Positions 1 to 9,307 of a stretch of DNA of 64,000 bases are shown here, in pieces. The stretch comes from Acidaminococcus fermentans DSM 20731 (GTDB lineage: Bacteria; Bacillota; Negativicutes; Acidaminococcales; Acidaminococcaceae): the NCBI RefSeq assembly GCF_000025305.1, contig NC_013740.1, forward strand, positions 2,046,001 to 2,110,000, written 5' to 3'. Under the pieces are notes generated by a model. It was not told where the DNA came from and searched no databases. It saw nothing but the letters and a program-made list of their open reading frames with translations. The stretch's first letter is position 1, and the number at the start of each line of letters is the position of its first letter. A program made the position numbers and the translations under genes.

Positions 1-1839
1 ATCCACCCGGTGGCTGCCGTCCAGGACCAGCCCGAACCCGCCGTTGATGGCCTTGCCGATGCCCACGCCGCCGCCGTTGTGGAGAGCGCACAGGCTCATG
101 CCTCTGGCTGCGTTCCCGGCGAAGCACTGGACTGCCATGTCAGCCATCACATTGGAGCCGTCCTTGATGTTGGAGGTTTCCCGGAACGGAGAGTCCGTAC
201 CGGATACGTCATGATGGTCACGGCCCATCATGACCGGTCCGATTTCTCCCTTGCGGACCAGTTCATTGAATTTCAGGGCGATGTTCACACGGCCCACTTC
301 ATCCTGGTACAGGATACGGGCCTGGGTGCCCACCACCAGTTTGTTCTTTTCCGCATCCCGGATCCAGTTGTAGTTGTCCCGATCCTGGTACCGGCGGTTC
401 ACGTCGATGCAGCTCATGGCTGCCATATCGGTCTTGTGCAGGTCTTCCGGCTTGCCGGACAGGCATACCCAGCGGAAAGGTCCATAGCCGTAGTCGAACA
501 GCTGGGGTCCCATGATGTCTTCCACGTAGGAAGGCCAGATGAACCCGTCTTTGTCGTCCACGCCGTTCTTGGAGATTTCCTTCACTCCGGAATCGAACAC
601 GGCTTTCATGAAGGAGTTGCCGTAATCGAAGAAGTACACGCCCCGGGCGGTAATCTTCTTCAGAGCTTCGAAGTGGGCATGGAGGGTCTTGTCCACCAGT
701 TCACGGAAATGGGCCGGATCTTCCGCCAGCATCCGGGTCCGTTCCTCAAAGGTCAGGCCCTGAGGGCAGTAGCCACCATTGTAGGCATTGTGGCAGGAAG
801 TCTGGTCAGATACCAGATCCACATGGATGTTGTGATCCACGATGTATTCCAGCAGGTCCACGATATTGCCGTGGTATGCGAAGGATTTGCCCTTCTTTTC
901 CGCCATGGATTTCTGGGCCATGGCGATGACTTCCGGCAGGGAATCAGATACGCCGGAGATCCATCCCTGATCCAGACGGGTCTTGATCCGGGAGTAGTCC
1001 ACTTCTGCCACGATGGCCGTGCAGTTGGCGATTTCCGCCGCTTTGCCCTGGGCACCGCTCATGCCGCCCAGACCGGAGGTGACGAACAGTTTGCCGCCCA
1101 GGTCCCCGTCTTCCGGAATCCCCAGTTTCATGCGGCCTGCGTTCAGGATGGTGTTGAAGGTCCCGTGGACGATGCCCTGGGGTCCAATGTACATCCAGCC
1201 GCCGGCGGTCATCTGACCATAGTTGGCCACGCCCATTTCTTCGGCGATTTCCCAGTCGTGGAGGTTGTCATATTCCCCGATCATCAGGCCGTTGGTGATG
1301 ATGACCCGGGGGGCTTCCGGTTTGGAATGGAACAGTCCCAGAGGATGGCCGGATTCCATGACCAGGGTCTGGTCCGGGGTGATTTCTTCCAGGTACCGTT
1401 TGATCAGCAGGTACTGCATCCAGTCATGGCACACGCTGCCGGTTTCCCCGTAGGTGACCAGTTCATAGGGGTACAGGGCCACTTCAAAATCCAGGTTGTT
1501 GTCGATCATTACCTGGAAGGCCTTGCCTTCAGTGCATTTGCCTTTGTATTCATCAATGGGTTTCCCGTAGATCCGGCCTTCCGGACGGAAACGGTAGCCG
1601 TAGATCCGGCCCCGGGTGGTCAGTTCTTCCAAAAATTCCGGGATCAGTTCTTCATGATATTCTTCTGGGATATAGCGCAGGGCGTTTTTCAGAGCAATTT
1701 CAGTCTGTGCCGGAGTCAGGCGGAAGCCACGGTCCGGAGCCCGGCGGATGCCTTCCTGGAAAGGTTTCGGTTTGGGCAGCCCGTTGGGGAATTCCAGTTT
1801 AATGGTCATGGCTTTTCCGATTTCTTCATTCTTCATCAT
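1..1839 (-). CDS. hutU: urocanate hydratase (C-terminus cut by window edge)
   Basis: Urocanate hydratase converts urocanate to imidazolone propionate, the second step of histidine degradation to glutamate, using tightly bound NAD in the cytosol. The minus-strand frame is open from the ATG at 1839 to the window edge: 613 codons with no stop. It contains glycine-rich urocanase blocks such as GGWMYIGPQGIVHGT, TSGLGGMSGAQ and, near the cut end, ALHNGGGVGIGKAINGG. At more than 613 residues it belongs to the long (about 670-aa) form rather than the 550-aa Bacillus form, so roughly 60 residues are probably missing. The ATG at 1839 was chosen because AAAGGAG lies at 1850-1856; a second ATG at 1836 is spaced less well. 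No other hut gene is visible; they may lie to the left. Confidence 0.95.
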   Translation of the reverse strand, partial: MMKNEEIGKAMTIKLEFPNGLPKPKPFQEGIRRAPDRGFRLTPAQTEIALKNALRYIPEEYHEELIPEFLEELTTRGRIYGYRFRPEGRIYGKPIDEYKGKCTEGKAFQVMIDNNLDFEVALYPYELVTYGETGSVCHDWMQYLLIKRYLEEITPDQTLVMESGHPLGLFHSKPEAPRVIITNGLMIGEYDNLHDWEIAEEMGVANYGQMTAGGWMYIGPQGIVHGTFNTILNAGRMKLGIPEDGDLGGKLFVTSGLGGMSGAQGKAAEIANCTAIVAEVDYSRIKTRLDQGWISGVSDSLPEVIAMAQKSMAEKKGKSFAYHGNIVDLLEYIVDHNIHVDLVSDQTSCHNAYNGGYCPQGLTFEERTRMLAEDPAHFRELVDKTLHAHFEALKKITARGVYFFDYGNSFMKAVFDSGVKEISKNGVDDKDGFIWPSYVEDIMGPQLFDYGYGPFRWVCLSGKPEDLHKTDMAAMSCIDVNRRYQDRDNYNWIRDAEKNKLVVGTQARILYQDEVGRVNIALKFNELVRKGEIGPVMMGRDHHDVSGTDSPFRETSNIKDGSNVMADMAVQCFAGNAARGMSLCALHNGGGVGIGKAINGGFGLVLDGSHRVD

Positions 1840-2019
1840 TGCAATACCACTCCTTTGCGTCATGCTTCGTGCAGGAATCTCATTTCCTCGACTTCATGGC
1901 TCCATTGTAAGAGATATTCATCTGAAAAACGTCTAATGACAGCGTCCATAAAAAATAAATTTCAGTTTTTTCCCGGAAATCCTATGGACGTTTTCACGGA
2001 ATTCCGTCAAAAGAGAATC

Positions 2020-2057
2020 AAAAAAGGGGGTGTGAATTTTTTCACACCCCCTTTTTG
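2020..2057. terminator. bidirectional intrinsic terminator
   Basis: A G+C-rich stem (GGGGGTGTGAA paired with TTCACACCCCC) is flanked by an A-run on the left and a T-run on the right, so it can end transcription in both directions. It lies downstream of hydE and upstream of hutU, so it most likely ends the hydE transcript. It is also the first part of composite repeat module A. Confidence 0.85.
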
Positions 2058-2106
2058 TCAGCGGCCGATGGCAATCAATTTTGCAAATTGATTTTGAATC
2101 AGCACA

Positions 2107-2260
2107 AACCGTAGGGGGCGCAGGCCCGGCGCCCCGCATAACATATGATCAACTGCTGATTTGGCGGGCGGCCGGGCCTGCCGCCCCTACGGGAACGATT
2201 GATACAACCATTCCCGTTGTCCAAAGCCAGCTTTGCTGGCTTCCTTCGGCTGTTGTCAGC
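2107..2260. repeat. palindromic intergenic repeat, copy A
   Basis: This copy opens with AACCGTAGGGG and contains the facing end CCCCTACGGG at about 2185, so the core is a large imperfect palindrome bounded by CCGTAGGGG and CCCCTACGG. It is followed by a small hairpin (AAAGCCAGC TTT GCTGGCTT). Near-identical copies in the same order lie at 20403-20556 and 57072-57235, each just after a terminator and a TCAATTT-TGC-AAATTGA hairpin. No coding capacity is evident. It resembles REP or MITE elements, but no mobilising gene is attached. Confidence 0.8.
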
Positions 2261-2271
2261 GCCGGGAAATG

Positions 2272-3381
2272 TCATTTCCCGGCGCCACCATGTTCCCGGA
2301 AATAATGGGGCGAATCCCCCCATTTCCCGAATCCCACCGTATCCCCTACGGAGGCCACCCGGGCGGACAGGCAGTTCCGGCACTGGTCCGGACTGTCTTC
2401 CACACAGGGTTTGTTGTCGTAGAGCAGGTAATCGGGCCGGAATTTGGGCAGGGTCACAATGGGCATCAGGATGTTGGCCCCGGCCTTCAGGCCCAGTTCC
2501 CGTCCCAGGGGATTCAGGGCCTGGAGGGCGGTGGTGGCGGCAATGTTCACGTCCTTCAGGAACAAGCGGGTCACCGCAATCATGTTCAGTCCCAGGATGA
2601 ACCGGTGCTGCTGGGCTTCCGGGGTATTTCCCCCTTCCGCCACCACCTGTTTCCCCAGGGGGGTGTTGTGATGGACCACATAGGGCCCCATGCCGATCAT
2701 GTCGATGTCCATGTCCCGGTAGAACAGAATGTCGTCCGCCAGGTCTTCCAGGGTCTGTCCCGGCAGGCCGATCATCACTCCGGTGCCCACCTGGTATCCC
2801 AGTTTCCGGAGAATTTCCAGGCAATGCTTCCGGACGGTCCATTCATGATGGCCGTCCCGGGGATGGAGGGTGGCATACAGCGCCGGATTGCTGGTTTCGA
2901 TCCGCAGCAGGTACCGGTGGGCCCCCGCCTCCAGCCACCGCCGGTAGGTCTCTTCCGTCTGTTCTCCCAGGCACAGGGTCAGCCCCAGCTTCCCGTCACT
3001 GAGCTTCTTGATGTCCCGGATCAGTCCTTCCACAAAGGTGATGAATTCCTCATCCTGCCGTTCCCCGGACTGGAGAGTCAGGGAACCGTACTGGTTGTCC
3101 AGGGCCCACCGGGCCATGGACAGGATGTCTTCCCGGGCGGTATCGAACCGTTCCACTTCCTCATTGTCCCGGCGGATGCCGCAGTAGAGGCAGTCTTTGA
3201 TGCACCGGTTGGAAAATTCCAGGAGCCCCCGGTAATAGGCCACCCGGCCCACCGAAGCGCTTTTCACCTGGTAGGCGGCATCGTACAGAGCTTTCCGGTC
3301 TTCCGGATCCGTCAGCCCCAGCAGGGTGACCAGATCCTCCCGGTCCAGATTTTCTTTATGCAGCAGAGTTTGGAGATCCAT
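2272..3381 (-). CDS. hydE: [FeFe]-hydrogenase maturation radical SAM protein HydE
   Basis: HydE is a cytosolic radical SAM enzyme that, with HydG and HydF, builds the di-iron subcluster of [FeFe]-hydrogenase. The 369-aa product carries the radical SAM CxxxCxxC motif as C60, C64 and C67 (RCIKDCLYCG). Further cysteines near the C-terminus (CVEDSPDQCRNC) fit the second cluster site seen in many HydE proteins. The ATG at 3381 has AAAGGAA upstream. It begins 13 bp after the MATE gene stop, so the two are probably co-transcribed. No hydF, hydG or hydrogenase gene is in the window. A perfect 13-bp-arm hairpin (2259-2285) spans the stop codon. The length and motif fit HydE better than BioB or PylB. 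Confidence 0.9.
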   Translation of the reverse strand: MDLQTLLHKENLDREDLVTLLGLTDPEDRKALYDAAYQVKSASVGRVAYYRGLLEFSNRCIKDCLYCGIRRDNEEVERFDTAREDILSMARWALDNQYGSLTLQSGERQDEEFITFVEGLIRDIKKLSDGKLGLTLCLGEQTEETYRRWLEAGAHRYLLRIETSNPALYATLHPRDGHHEWTVRKHCLEILRKLGYQVGTGVMIGLPGQTLEDLADDILFYRDMDIDMIGMGPYVVHHNTPLGKQVVAEGGNTPEAQQHRFILGLNMIAVTRLFLKDVNIAATTALQALNPLGRELGLKAGANILMPIVTLPKFRPDYLLYDNKPCVEDSPDQCRNCLSARVASVGDTVGFGKWGDSPHYFREHGGAGK

Positions 3382-3394
3382 AGCATTCCTTTCT

Positions 3395-4771
3395 TCAAAT
3401 CAGTTTGTGTTTCAGATAGGTCCCCTTCCGGTACCGGGGCACGTAAATCACGGCCCGGACGGCCCAGTCCAAGAACATGGCGATCCAGGCCCCGAACATG
3501 CCGCACCGGAGCGGCCCGCACAGGAGGTACGCGCCGCCCACCCGGACCAGCATCATGCTCAGCACCCCCACCACCATGGCGAACCGGGCGTCCCCCGCAC
3601 TGCGGAAGGTCACCGGCAGGGTAAAGGCCAGGGGCCAGACCAGGGTCTGGAGGGTGCCGTGCCAGAACATGATTTCCCAGACCATGTCCATGGTCTCCTG
3701 GGGAAACCGGTAGATCCACAGGATCAGGGGCCAGCCGGCAAAACTCAGCAGGGTCATGGTCAGGTTGGTGCCCATGATGAGGGCGATGATCTTCCGGGTG
3801 TAATACCGGCTCTGGGGCACGTTGCCGGCTCCCAGGCACCGGGCCACCACGGCGGTCATCCCCATGTTCATGGCCATCCCTGGCAGCACCTGGAAATTGG
3901 TGAACACGGTACCCACCGCATTGGCGGCAATGGCACTGGTGCCAAAAGTGGTGATCACGCTGACCACCACCACTTTTCCCAGCTGGAACAGGCCGTTTTC
4001 CACACTGAAGGGGATCCCCACCCGAAGAATCCGCCGGATCAGGTCCCCGTCCAGCCGGACCTTCCGGAGCGGCGGCACCTGGAGCAGGAACCGGGCATGT
4101 TCCGCACCGTACAGCACGATCAGGACGGACAGGATCCGGCTGATCAGGGTGGACAGGGCCGTGCCAAAGACTCCCCAGTGGAGGATGTAGATGGCTGTAT
4201 AGTTGCCGGCGATGTTGAAGATATCCGCCCCCAGCACAATGAGCATGGGGAACTTGGTGTTCCCGGCGGTGCGGAAGATCACACTGCCCGCCTGGAACAG
4301 GGCGATGAAGGGGATGGTCATTCCGATGACATCCAGATAGTCACTGGCGCTCCGGAGCACATCCGGGGCAATGTCCCCGTACAGCCGGTGCAGGATGAAG
4401 GACCGGCTGCCGTAGAAGATCCCCATGAGCACCAGGGAGATCAGCCCGGCCACCCAGATCAGCTGCCGCCCGGCTTCCCTGGCCCGTTCCTGTTCCCGGT
4501 GGCCCAGGTACTGGCCCATGATCACGGAGCCCCCGGTGGCCAGGGCCACGAACACCAGGATCAGCAGCACCATGATGTTGTCGATGAGCGAAATGCCGGA
4601 TACCGCCGCTTCCCCCAGGGCAGCCGCCATCAGGGAATCGGTGAACCCGGCCAGGACCACCAGGAACTGTTCGATGATGAGCGGCAGGAACAGCCTGAAC
4701 AGATCCCGGTTGGTGAAAAGGAGCCGTTGGCCCCCAGGAGGGGTCAGAAAACGCTTGAACAATGATACCAT
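3395..4771 (-). CDS. MATE-family efflux transporter
   Basis: The 458-residue hydrophobic product has about twelve predicted membrane segments in two six-helix halves, typical of the MATE (NorM/DinF-like) family of cation-coupled multidrug exporters of the inner membrane. Family-like stretches include LPLIIEQFLVVLAGFTDSLM near residue 30, with the next helices ending in GQYLGHREQERA. The ATG at 4771 is preceded by AAGGAGG. It lies 13 bp upstream of hydE and follows the hairpin after the permease gene at 4818. The substrate cannot be read from the sequence. The pairing with hydE is unusual and may simply be positional. Confidence 0.9.
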   Translation of the reverse strand: MVSLFKRFLTPPGGQRLLFTNRDLFRLFLPLIIEQFLVVLAGFTDSLMAAALGEAAVSGISLIDNIMVLLILVFVALATGGSVIMGQYLGHREQERAREAGRQLIWVAGLISLVLMGIFYGSRSFILHRLYGDIAPDVLRSASDYLDVIGMTIPFIALFQAGSVIFRTAGNTKFPMLIVLGADIFNIAGNYTAIYILHWGVFGTALSTLISRILSVLIVLYGAEHARFLLQVPPLRKVRLDGDLIRRILRVGIPFSVENGLFQLGKVVVVSVITTFGTSAIAANAVGTVFTNFQVLPGMAMNMGMTAVVARCLGAGNVPQSRYYTRKIIALIMGTNLTMTLLSFAGWPLILWIYRFPQETMDMVWEIMFWHGTLQTLVWPLAFTLPVTFRSAGDARFAMVVGVLSMMLVRVGGAYLLCGPLRCGMFGAWIAMFLDWAVRAVIYVPRYRKGTYLKHKLI

Positions 4772-4790
4772 AGAACCCTCCTTATGGAAA

Positions 4791-4815
4791 GGGGGTGCTG
4801 CCGGGCAGCACCCCT
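4791..4815 (-). terminator. hairpin after the APC permease gene
   Basis: GGGGTGCTGCC pairs with GGCAGCACCCC immediately downstream of the permease stop. In the minus direction the tail after the stem is only CTTTCC, so termination may be partial, with read-through into the MATE-hydE pair. Confidence 0.6.
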
Positions 4816-4817
4816 CT

Positions 4818-6122
4818 TTATTCTTCTTTCTCTTTGATCAGGCCCCGCTTCTTCTTGCTGGCGTAGACGAAGTAGTAGGGCAGAATCACCAGGCAGCCAC
4901 CCAGGCCCCAGACCAGCTGCATGGGTTTGGCGTTGGACAGCATCCACAGGCTGGTGACAATGGCAATCACCGGAATGGTGATGCCCCCGGGGATCTTGTA
5001 GGTCCGGGGACGGTCCGCCCACTTTTTCCGGAACACGATCACCGCCAGGCAGGTGGGCAGGTACTGGGTGAACCGGGACACGGCGCTGATGGCCGCCAGG
5101 GTGGTGAAGCTGCCGCTCCAGGCCAGGGCAATGCTCAGAATGGCAATGACGATACTGGCCACATAGGGAGTCCCCCAGGGAGTCCGTTTGGCCAGGATTT
5201 CCGGCAGCATCCCGTCTTCGGACAGGGAGGTGCAGGCCCGGGGCGCAATGAAGGCTTCCGCCATGTTGATGCCCCCCATGGAGAACAGGGTCCCCACCAG
5301 GATGATGTAGGCTCCCACCGGTCCCACGATCCGTCCGAAGGCGGTCTGGATGGGTGCCTTGTCGGCGGCCAGGTCCGGTCCCAGGATACCGATGGAAATG
5401 GCCACCACCAGCATGTAGATCACGGTCACCAGGAGCATGGTCAGAATGATGCCCCGGGGCAGGTTCTTCTTGGGATCCTTGAAGTCTTCGGCCCCCACCG
5501 CAATGGCTTCAAAACCGGTAAAGGCAAAGAACATGGTAATGGCCGCATTGGCAAAGGCTCCTTCTTCCAGGTGAACCGGCACAAAGGGGGTGAAGTTGCT
5601 GCCGTTGAGGAAGAAGATCCCCAGGGCAATGAACAGTACCAGGGGTACCAGTTTGGATACGGTCAGGATATTGTTCAGGTATTTGGTGGTCTTGACCCCG
5701 GCAATGTTCAGGGCACTGAGCCCCCCGATCAGCACCGCGGCAATGATGTCCTTGGCCTGTTCCCCGGAAAAGGCCGGGAAAGCGGCCCCCAGGGCGGTGG
5801 CAAAGCCCACGGCCATGGCGGCCCAGGCGATGATGGTCACCACCAGTTTCAGCACCCCGATCTCATAACCCCAGAAATCTCCGAAGGCGGCTTTGGCATA
5901 CAGATAAGGCCCCCCGTTCCGGGAAAAGAACCCGGCAGCTTCCGCAAAGCACAGGGCCAGGGCCCCGGCCAGGAAGGCGTCGAACAGCAGGATGCCCAGA
6001 GAAGCCGGACCCATCAGGGCATAGGCCCGGTTGGGCAAAAGGAAGATCCCGGTACCGATAATGGAATTGATGCCCAGCAGCACAATGCTGAACAGGCCGA
6101 ATTTCTCTTTTTTCTCCGTCAT
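4818..6122 (-). CDS. APC-family amino acid permease
   Basis: The 434-aa product is an integral inner-membrane amino acid/polyamine/organocation transporter. The first helix carries the family signature INSIIGTGIFLLP, and about twelve hydrophobic segments follow. The longer open frame starts upstream, but the ATG at 6122 (protein starting MTEKKEKFG) is preferred because AAAGGAG stands upstream of it and it begins 1 bp after the stop of the C26 hydrolase gene. Such tight pairing of an APC permease with a gamma-glutamyl hydrolase recalls puuP-puuD, so a role in uptake of gamma-glutamyl compounds, GABA or polyamines is plausible inference. The actual substrate is unknown. Confidence 0.88.
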   Translation of the reverse strand: MTEKKEKFGLFSIVLLGINSIIGTGIFLLPNRAYALMGPASLGILLFDAFLAGALALCFAEAAGFFSRNGGPYLYAKAAFGDFWGYEIGVLKLVVTIIAWAAMAVGFATALGAAFPAFSGEQAKDIIAAVLIGGLSALNIAGVKTTKYLNNILTVSKLVPLVLFIALGIFFLNGSNFTPFVPVHLEEGAFANAAITMFFAFTGFEAIAVGAEDFKDPKKNLPRGIILTMLLVTVIYMLVVAISIGILGPDLAADKAPIQTAFGRIVGPVGAYIILVGTLFSMGGINMAEAFIAPRACTSLSEDGMLPEILAKRTPWGTPYVASIVIAILSIALAWSGSFTTLAAISAVSRFTQYLPTCLAVIVFRKKWADRPRTYKIPGGITIPVIAIVTSLWMLSNAKPMQLVWGLGGCLVILPYYFVYASKKKRGLIKEKEE

Positions 6123-6123
6123 G

Positions 6124-6861
6124 TTATGCTTTCTCTCCTTTGGCTGCTGCAATGAAATCCGTAAAAATGGCTTTGGCCTGGTCATTGTTGATGGACATCA
6201 TTTCCGGATGGAACTGGTAGGCCATCAGGTAGGTTTCCCCGATGCCTTCCATGATTTCCACGGTGCCGTCCTTGGCCCGTCCGGTGACCTTCAGCCCTTC
6301 GCCCACCTGGTGCACAGTCTGGTGGTGATGGGTGTTGGTGACCCACTCCGTCCGGCCCAGGATCCGGGCGGCCCGGCTCCCTGCCTGGATTTCCACCGTA
6401 TGGGTGGGAGTGGCGGGATCCTGGTTCTGGGAATGCTTCACAAAGGAATTTTTGTCCAGGGACAGGTCCTGGTACAGGGTTCCCCCATGGGCCACATTGA
6501 TAATCTGGCAGCCCCGGCAGATGCCCATCACCGGGATCCCCCGCTTTTCCGCTTCCGCCAGCAGCAGCTGGTCGAACCGGTCCCGGGCCGGCCACACCGG
6601 ACCGATCTGCCGGCAGGGTTCTTCCCCGTACAGAAGGGGATACACATCATGGCCCCCGCTGAGCACCAGCCCGTCCACCCGGCTCATGATTTCCCGGGCG
6701 GCTTCCTCATCTTCCGTAAAGGGCACCAGGATGGCCACCCCTCCGGCTTCGTTCACGGAACGGATGTAGTCGTCATTCACATAGGAACGGTGGTACCCGG
6801 CAAAGGGTCCGTGGTCATCCACCATGTGGCTTCCAGAGACGCCGATCAAAGGTCTTTTCAT
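6124..6861 (-). CDS. peptidase C26 gamma-glutamyl hydrolase (PuuD-like)
   Basis: This is a class I glutamine-amidotransferase-fold hydrolase of 245 aa. The nucleophile elbow GICRGCQ places the catalytic Cys at 115, and QFHPEMM near the C-terminus supplies the His-Glu pair. Family members (PuuD, folylpoly-gamma-glutamate hydrolases) cleave gamma-glutamyl bonds and release glutamate in the cytosol. The ATG at 6861 was chosen because MKRPLIGVSG matches the family N-terminus; the frame extends upstream to 6924 without a good start. Only 28 bp separate it from metH and 1 bp from the permease gene, so all may lie on one transcript. The precise substrate (gamma-Glu-GABA or another conjugate) is open. 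Confidence 0.85.
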   Translation of the reverse strand: MKRPLIGVSGSHMVDDHGPFAGYHRSYVNDDYIRSVNEAGGVAILVPFTEDEEAAREIMSRVDGLVLSGGHDVYPLLYGEEPCRQIGPVWPARDRFDQLLLAEAEKRGIPVMGICRGCQIINVAHGGTLYQDLSLDKNSFVKHSQNQDPATPTHTVEIQAGSRAARILGRTEWVTNTHHHQTVHQVGEGLKVTGRAKDGTVEIMEGIGETYLMAYQFHPEMMSINNDQAKAIFTDFIAAAKGEKA

Positions 6862-6889
6862 GGTTGCATCGCTTCTTTCTGTATTGGAT

Positions 6890-9307
6890 TTATTTATGGA
6901 ACAACTGGTTGGCATAATGGACACTGGCTACGGCATTGGCTCCGTAGAAATCGGCACCGATGGTCCGGGCGTATTCTTCCGTCATCACGGCGCCCCCCAC
7001 CATCACCCGGCAGTCCGGCAGCGCCTGGCGGAGCTGGCGGATGGTTTCTTCCATGGAACCCACGGTGGTGGTCATGAGGGCACTGAGTCCCACCAGTCTG
7101 GCATCATGTTCCCGGGCGGCTTTCACCACTTCTTCCGGGGGCACATCCTTTCCCAGGTCGATGACCTGGTACCCGTAGTTTTCCAGCAGCACTTTCACGA
7201 TATTCTTGCCGATGTCATGGATATCCCCTTTTACGGTGCAGATCACAATGGGATCTCCTTTTTCCGTACTGGCTCCTTTGGCAATGGACTGCTTCAGGAT
7301 TTCGAATCCGGCTTTGGCCGCATCGGCGCTGACCAGCAGCTGGGGCAGGAACAGCTTCTTCTTTTCGAACAGGTCCCCCACGATGTTGAGGCCCGGGATC
7401 ATGGATTCATTGATGATGTCCAGAGCCGGTTTTCCTTCCGCCAGCTGCTTCCGTACCCCGTTTTCCACCTGGCTGGTGAGCCCTTTCACAATGGCCTCTT
7501 CCAGAGGATATTCCTTCTGGGGACCTTTGGCCGCCGGTTTGGCGCCCCCCTGGGATTTGGCCACAGCCACCATCTGGGGCGCGTCCGCAAAGTATTCCAC
7601 ATACTTCTTGCAGCCTTCATCCTTGCCGCTGAGGGCTCCGTAGGCAATGTAGGCTCCCATCATGGCTCCGCTGTTGGGATTGATGATCCCGGCGGAAAGC
7701 CCCGCCTCCATGGCCAGGGCGAAGAAGGCACTGTTCACCGCATCCCGGCTGGGAAGTCCGAAGGAGATGTTGGACACCCCCATGACGGTCTTGATGTTCC
7801 GGGCCTTCAGCTGCCGGATCACTTCCAGGTCGATCCGGGCATTCTGCCCTCCGGTGCTGATGGTCATGGCCAGGGGATCCATCACCATGTCCCTGGCCGG
7901 GATCCCGTACTTCCCGGCTTCGGCGATTACCTTGTCCGCCACTTCCAGCCGGCCTTTCGCGGTATCCGCAATGCCTCCCTCGTCCAGGCACAGCCCCACC
8001 AGGGCCGCCCCGTACTTTTTGGCCAGGGGCAGCACGTCCGCCATGTTTTCCGCCTTGCCGTTGACGGAATTCAGCAGGGGACGGCCGTTGTAGATCCGCA
8101 GGGCCCGTTCCATGGCTTCGATGTTGGAGGTGTCGATCTGGAGCGGGACGGAGGTGATGGACTGGAGGGTGAGGATCACCTTTTCAATCAGGGCCGGTTC
8201 ATCCACCCCGGGCACCCCCACGTTCACATCCAGTACCTGGGCGCCCTTGTCCAGCTGTTCCAGGGCCAGCTGGCATACATAGTCCATGTTCTGGGACTTC
8301 AGGGCCTCCTTCAGCCGGGGTTTCCCGGTGGGATTGATCCGTTCTCCGATGATCACCGGCATCCCTTCAAAATCCACCGCCCTGCCGTAACCGGCAATGG
8401 CGCAGGGAGCCCCGGACCGGGGTGCCGGCAGGGGAATGTCCCGGCAGGCTTCGATGAGCCGGGCAATGTGGTCCGGGGTGGTGCCGCAGCAACCTCCCAG
8501 CACGGAAACCCCGGCTTCTGCAAAGGGCACCATCAGCGGAGCGTACCCTTCCCCATCGATGTGGAACACGGTCTTCCCGTCCTTCTGGACCGGCAGCCCG
8601 GCATTGGGATTGGCCACCAGGGGGATATCCACCGCCTGGAGTGCCTGAGGCACCAGCTTCACCAGGGTGTCAGGACCCTGGCCGCAGTTGAACCCCACCG
8701 CAGAAACCCCCAGGGATTCTGCCATCACCAGGGCCGTGGTCACATCCGCCCCGTTCAGCAGCTTCCCATCCTCATCAAAGGTAAAGGTGCACACAATGGG
8801 CAGGTCTGCATTTTCCTTGGCTGCCAGGATGGCCGCTTTGGCTTCGTAACTGTCGCTCATGGTTTCGATCAGGATCAGGTCCGCTCCCGCAGCGGCTCCT
8901 GCCTTCACCTGGGCGGCGTACAAAGCCACCGCCTCTGCAAAGGGCAGGTCCCCGAAAGGCTGGAGCAGTTTCCCGGTGGGGCCCAGATCCAGGGCCACAA
9001 ATCCGTCCCGGACTTCTGCAGCAAACGCCGCCCGGGCATTTTCCACCCCGGCCCGGACCAGTTCTTCCACTTCCGGCTGGCCGTGGGCTGCCCCGAACTT
9101 CAGCCCGTTGGCTCCGAAGGTATTGGTTTTCAGGATATCCACTCCGGCCCGTACATAGGCCTGGTGGATGGCCCGGACCTTCTCCGGATGGAGCAGGTTC
9201 CAGGTTTCCGGCAGTTCTCCCGGCTGCAGGCCGGCTTCCTGGAGCATGGTCCCCATGGCTCCGTCAAAGAACAGTCGTCTGGTATGCAAAGCTTCTGTAA
9301 AATTCAT
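6890..9307 (-). CDS. metH: cobalamin-dependent methionine synthase lacking the reactivation domain
   Basis: MetH transfers a methyl group from methyltetrahydrofolate through cobalamin to homocysteine. The 805-aa product has the homocysteine-binding domain (residues about 1-300, zinc cysteines in GFNCGQ and GGCCGTT), the pterin-binding domain (about 310-590, from VIIGERINPTG), and the B12 cap and binding domains (about 600-805, with DIHDIG and cobalt-ligand His at 697). The C-terminal AdoMet reactivation domain of the 1200-aa E. coli enzyme is absent and is supplied by the adjacent gene at 9304-10005. ATG 9307 overlaps that gene's stop as ATGA and follows AGGAGG. With metF upstream this forms a methionine-synthesis operon. 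Confidence 0.95.
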   Translation of the reverse strand: MNFTEALHTRRLFFDGAMGTMLQEAGLQPGELPETWNLLHPEKVRAIHQAYVRAGVDILKTNTFGANGLKFGAAHGQPEVEELVRAGVENARAAFAAEVRDGFVALDLGPTGKLLQPFGDLPFAEAVALYAAQVKAGAAAGADLILIETMSDSYEAKAAILAAKENADLPIVCTFTFDEDGKLLNGADVTTALVMAESLGVSAVGFNCGQGPDTLVKLVPQALQAVDIPLVANPNAGLPVQKDGKTVFHIDGEGYAPLMVPFAEAGVSVLGGCCGTTPDHIARLIEACRDIPLPAPRSGAPCAIAGYGRAVDFEGMPVIIGERINPTGKPRLKEALKSQNMDYVCQLALEQLDKGAQVLDVNVGVPGVDEPALIEKVILTLQSITSVPLQIDTSNIEAMERALRIYNGRPLLNSVNGKAENMADVLPLAKKYGAALVGLCLDEGGIADTAKGRLEVADKVIAEAGKYGIPARDMVMDPLAMTISTGGQNARIDLEVIRQLKARNIKTVMGVSNISFGLPSRDAVNSAFFALAMEAGLSAGIINPNSGAMMGAYIAYGALSGKDEGCKKYVEYFADAPQMVAVAKSQGGAKPAAKGPQKEYPLEEAIVKGLTSQVENGVRKQLAEGKPALDIINESMIPGLNIVGDLFEKKKLFLPQLLVSADAAKAGFEILKQSIAKGASTEKGDPIVICTVKGDIHDIGKNIVKVLLENYGYQVIDLGKDVPPEEVVKAAREHDARLVGLSALMTTTVGSMEETIRQLRQALPDCRVMVGGAVMTEEYARTIGADFYGANAVASVHYANQLFHK

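Noticed and set aside
10-2091. 693-codon plus-strand open frame
   Set aside because: It is antisense to urocanate hydratase. The GC-rich coding strand leaves the opposite frames open; translated residues show no protein-like pattern (His/Gly/Pro/Val rich).
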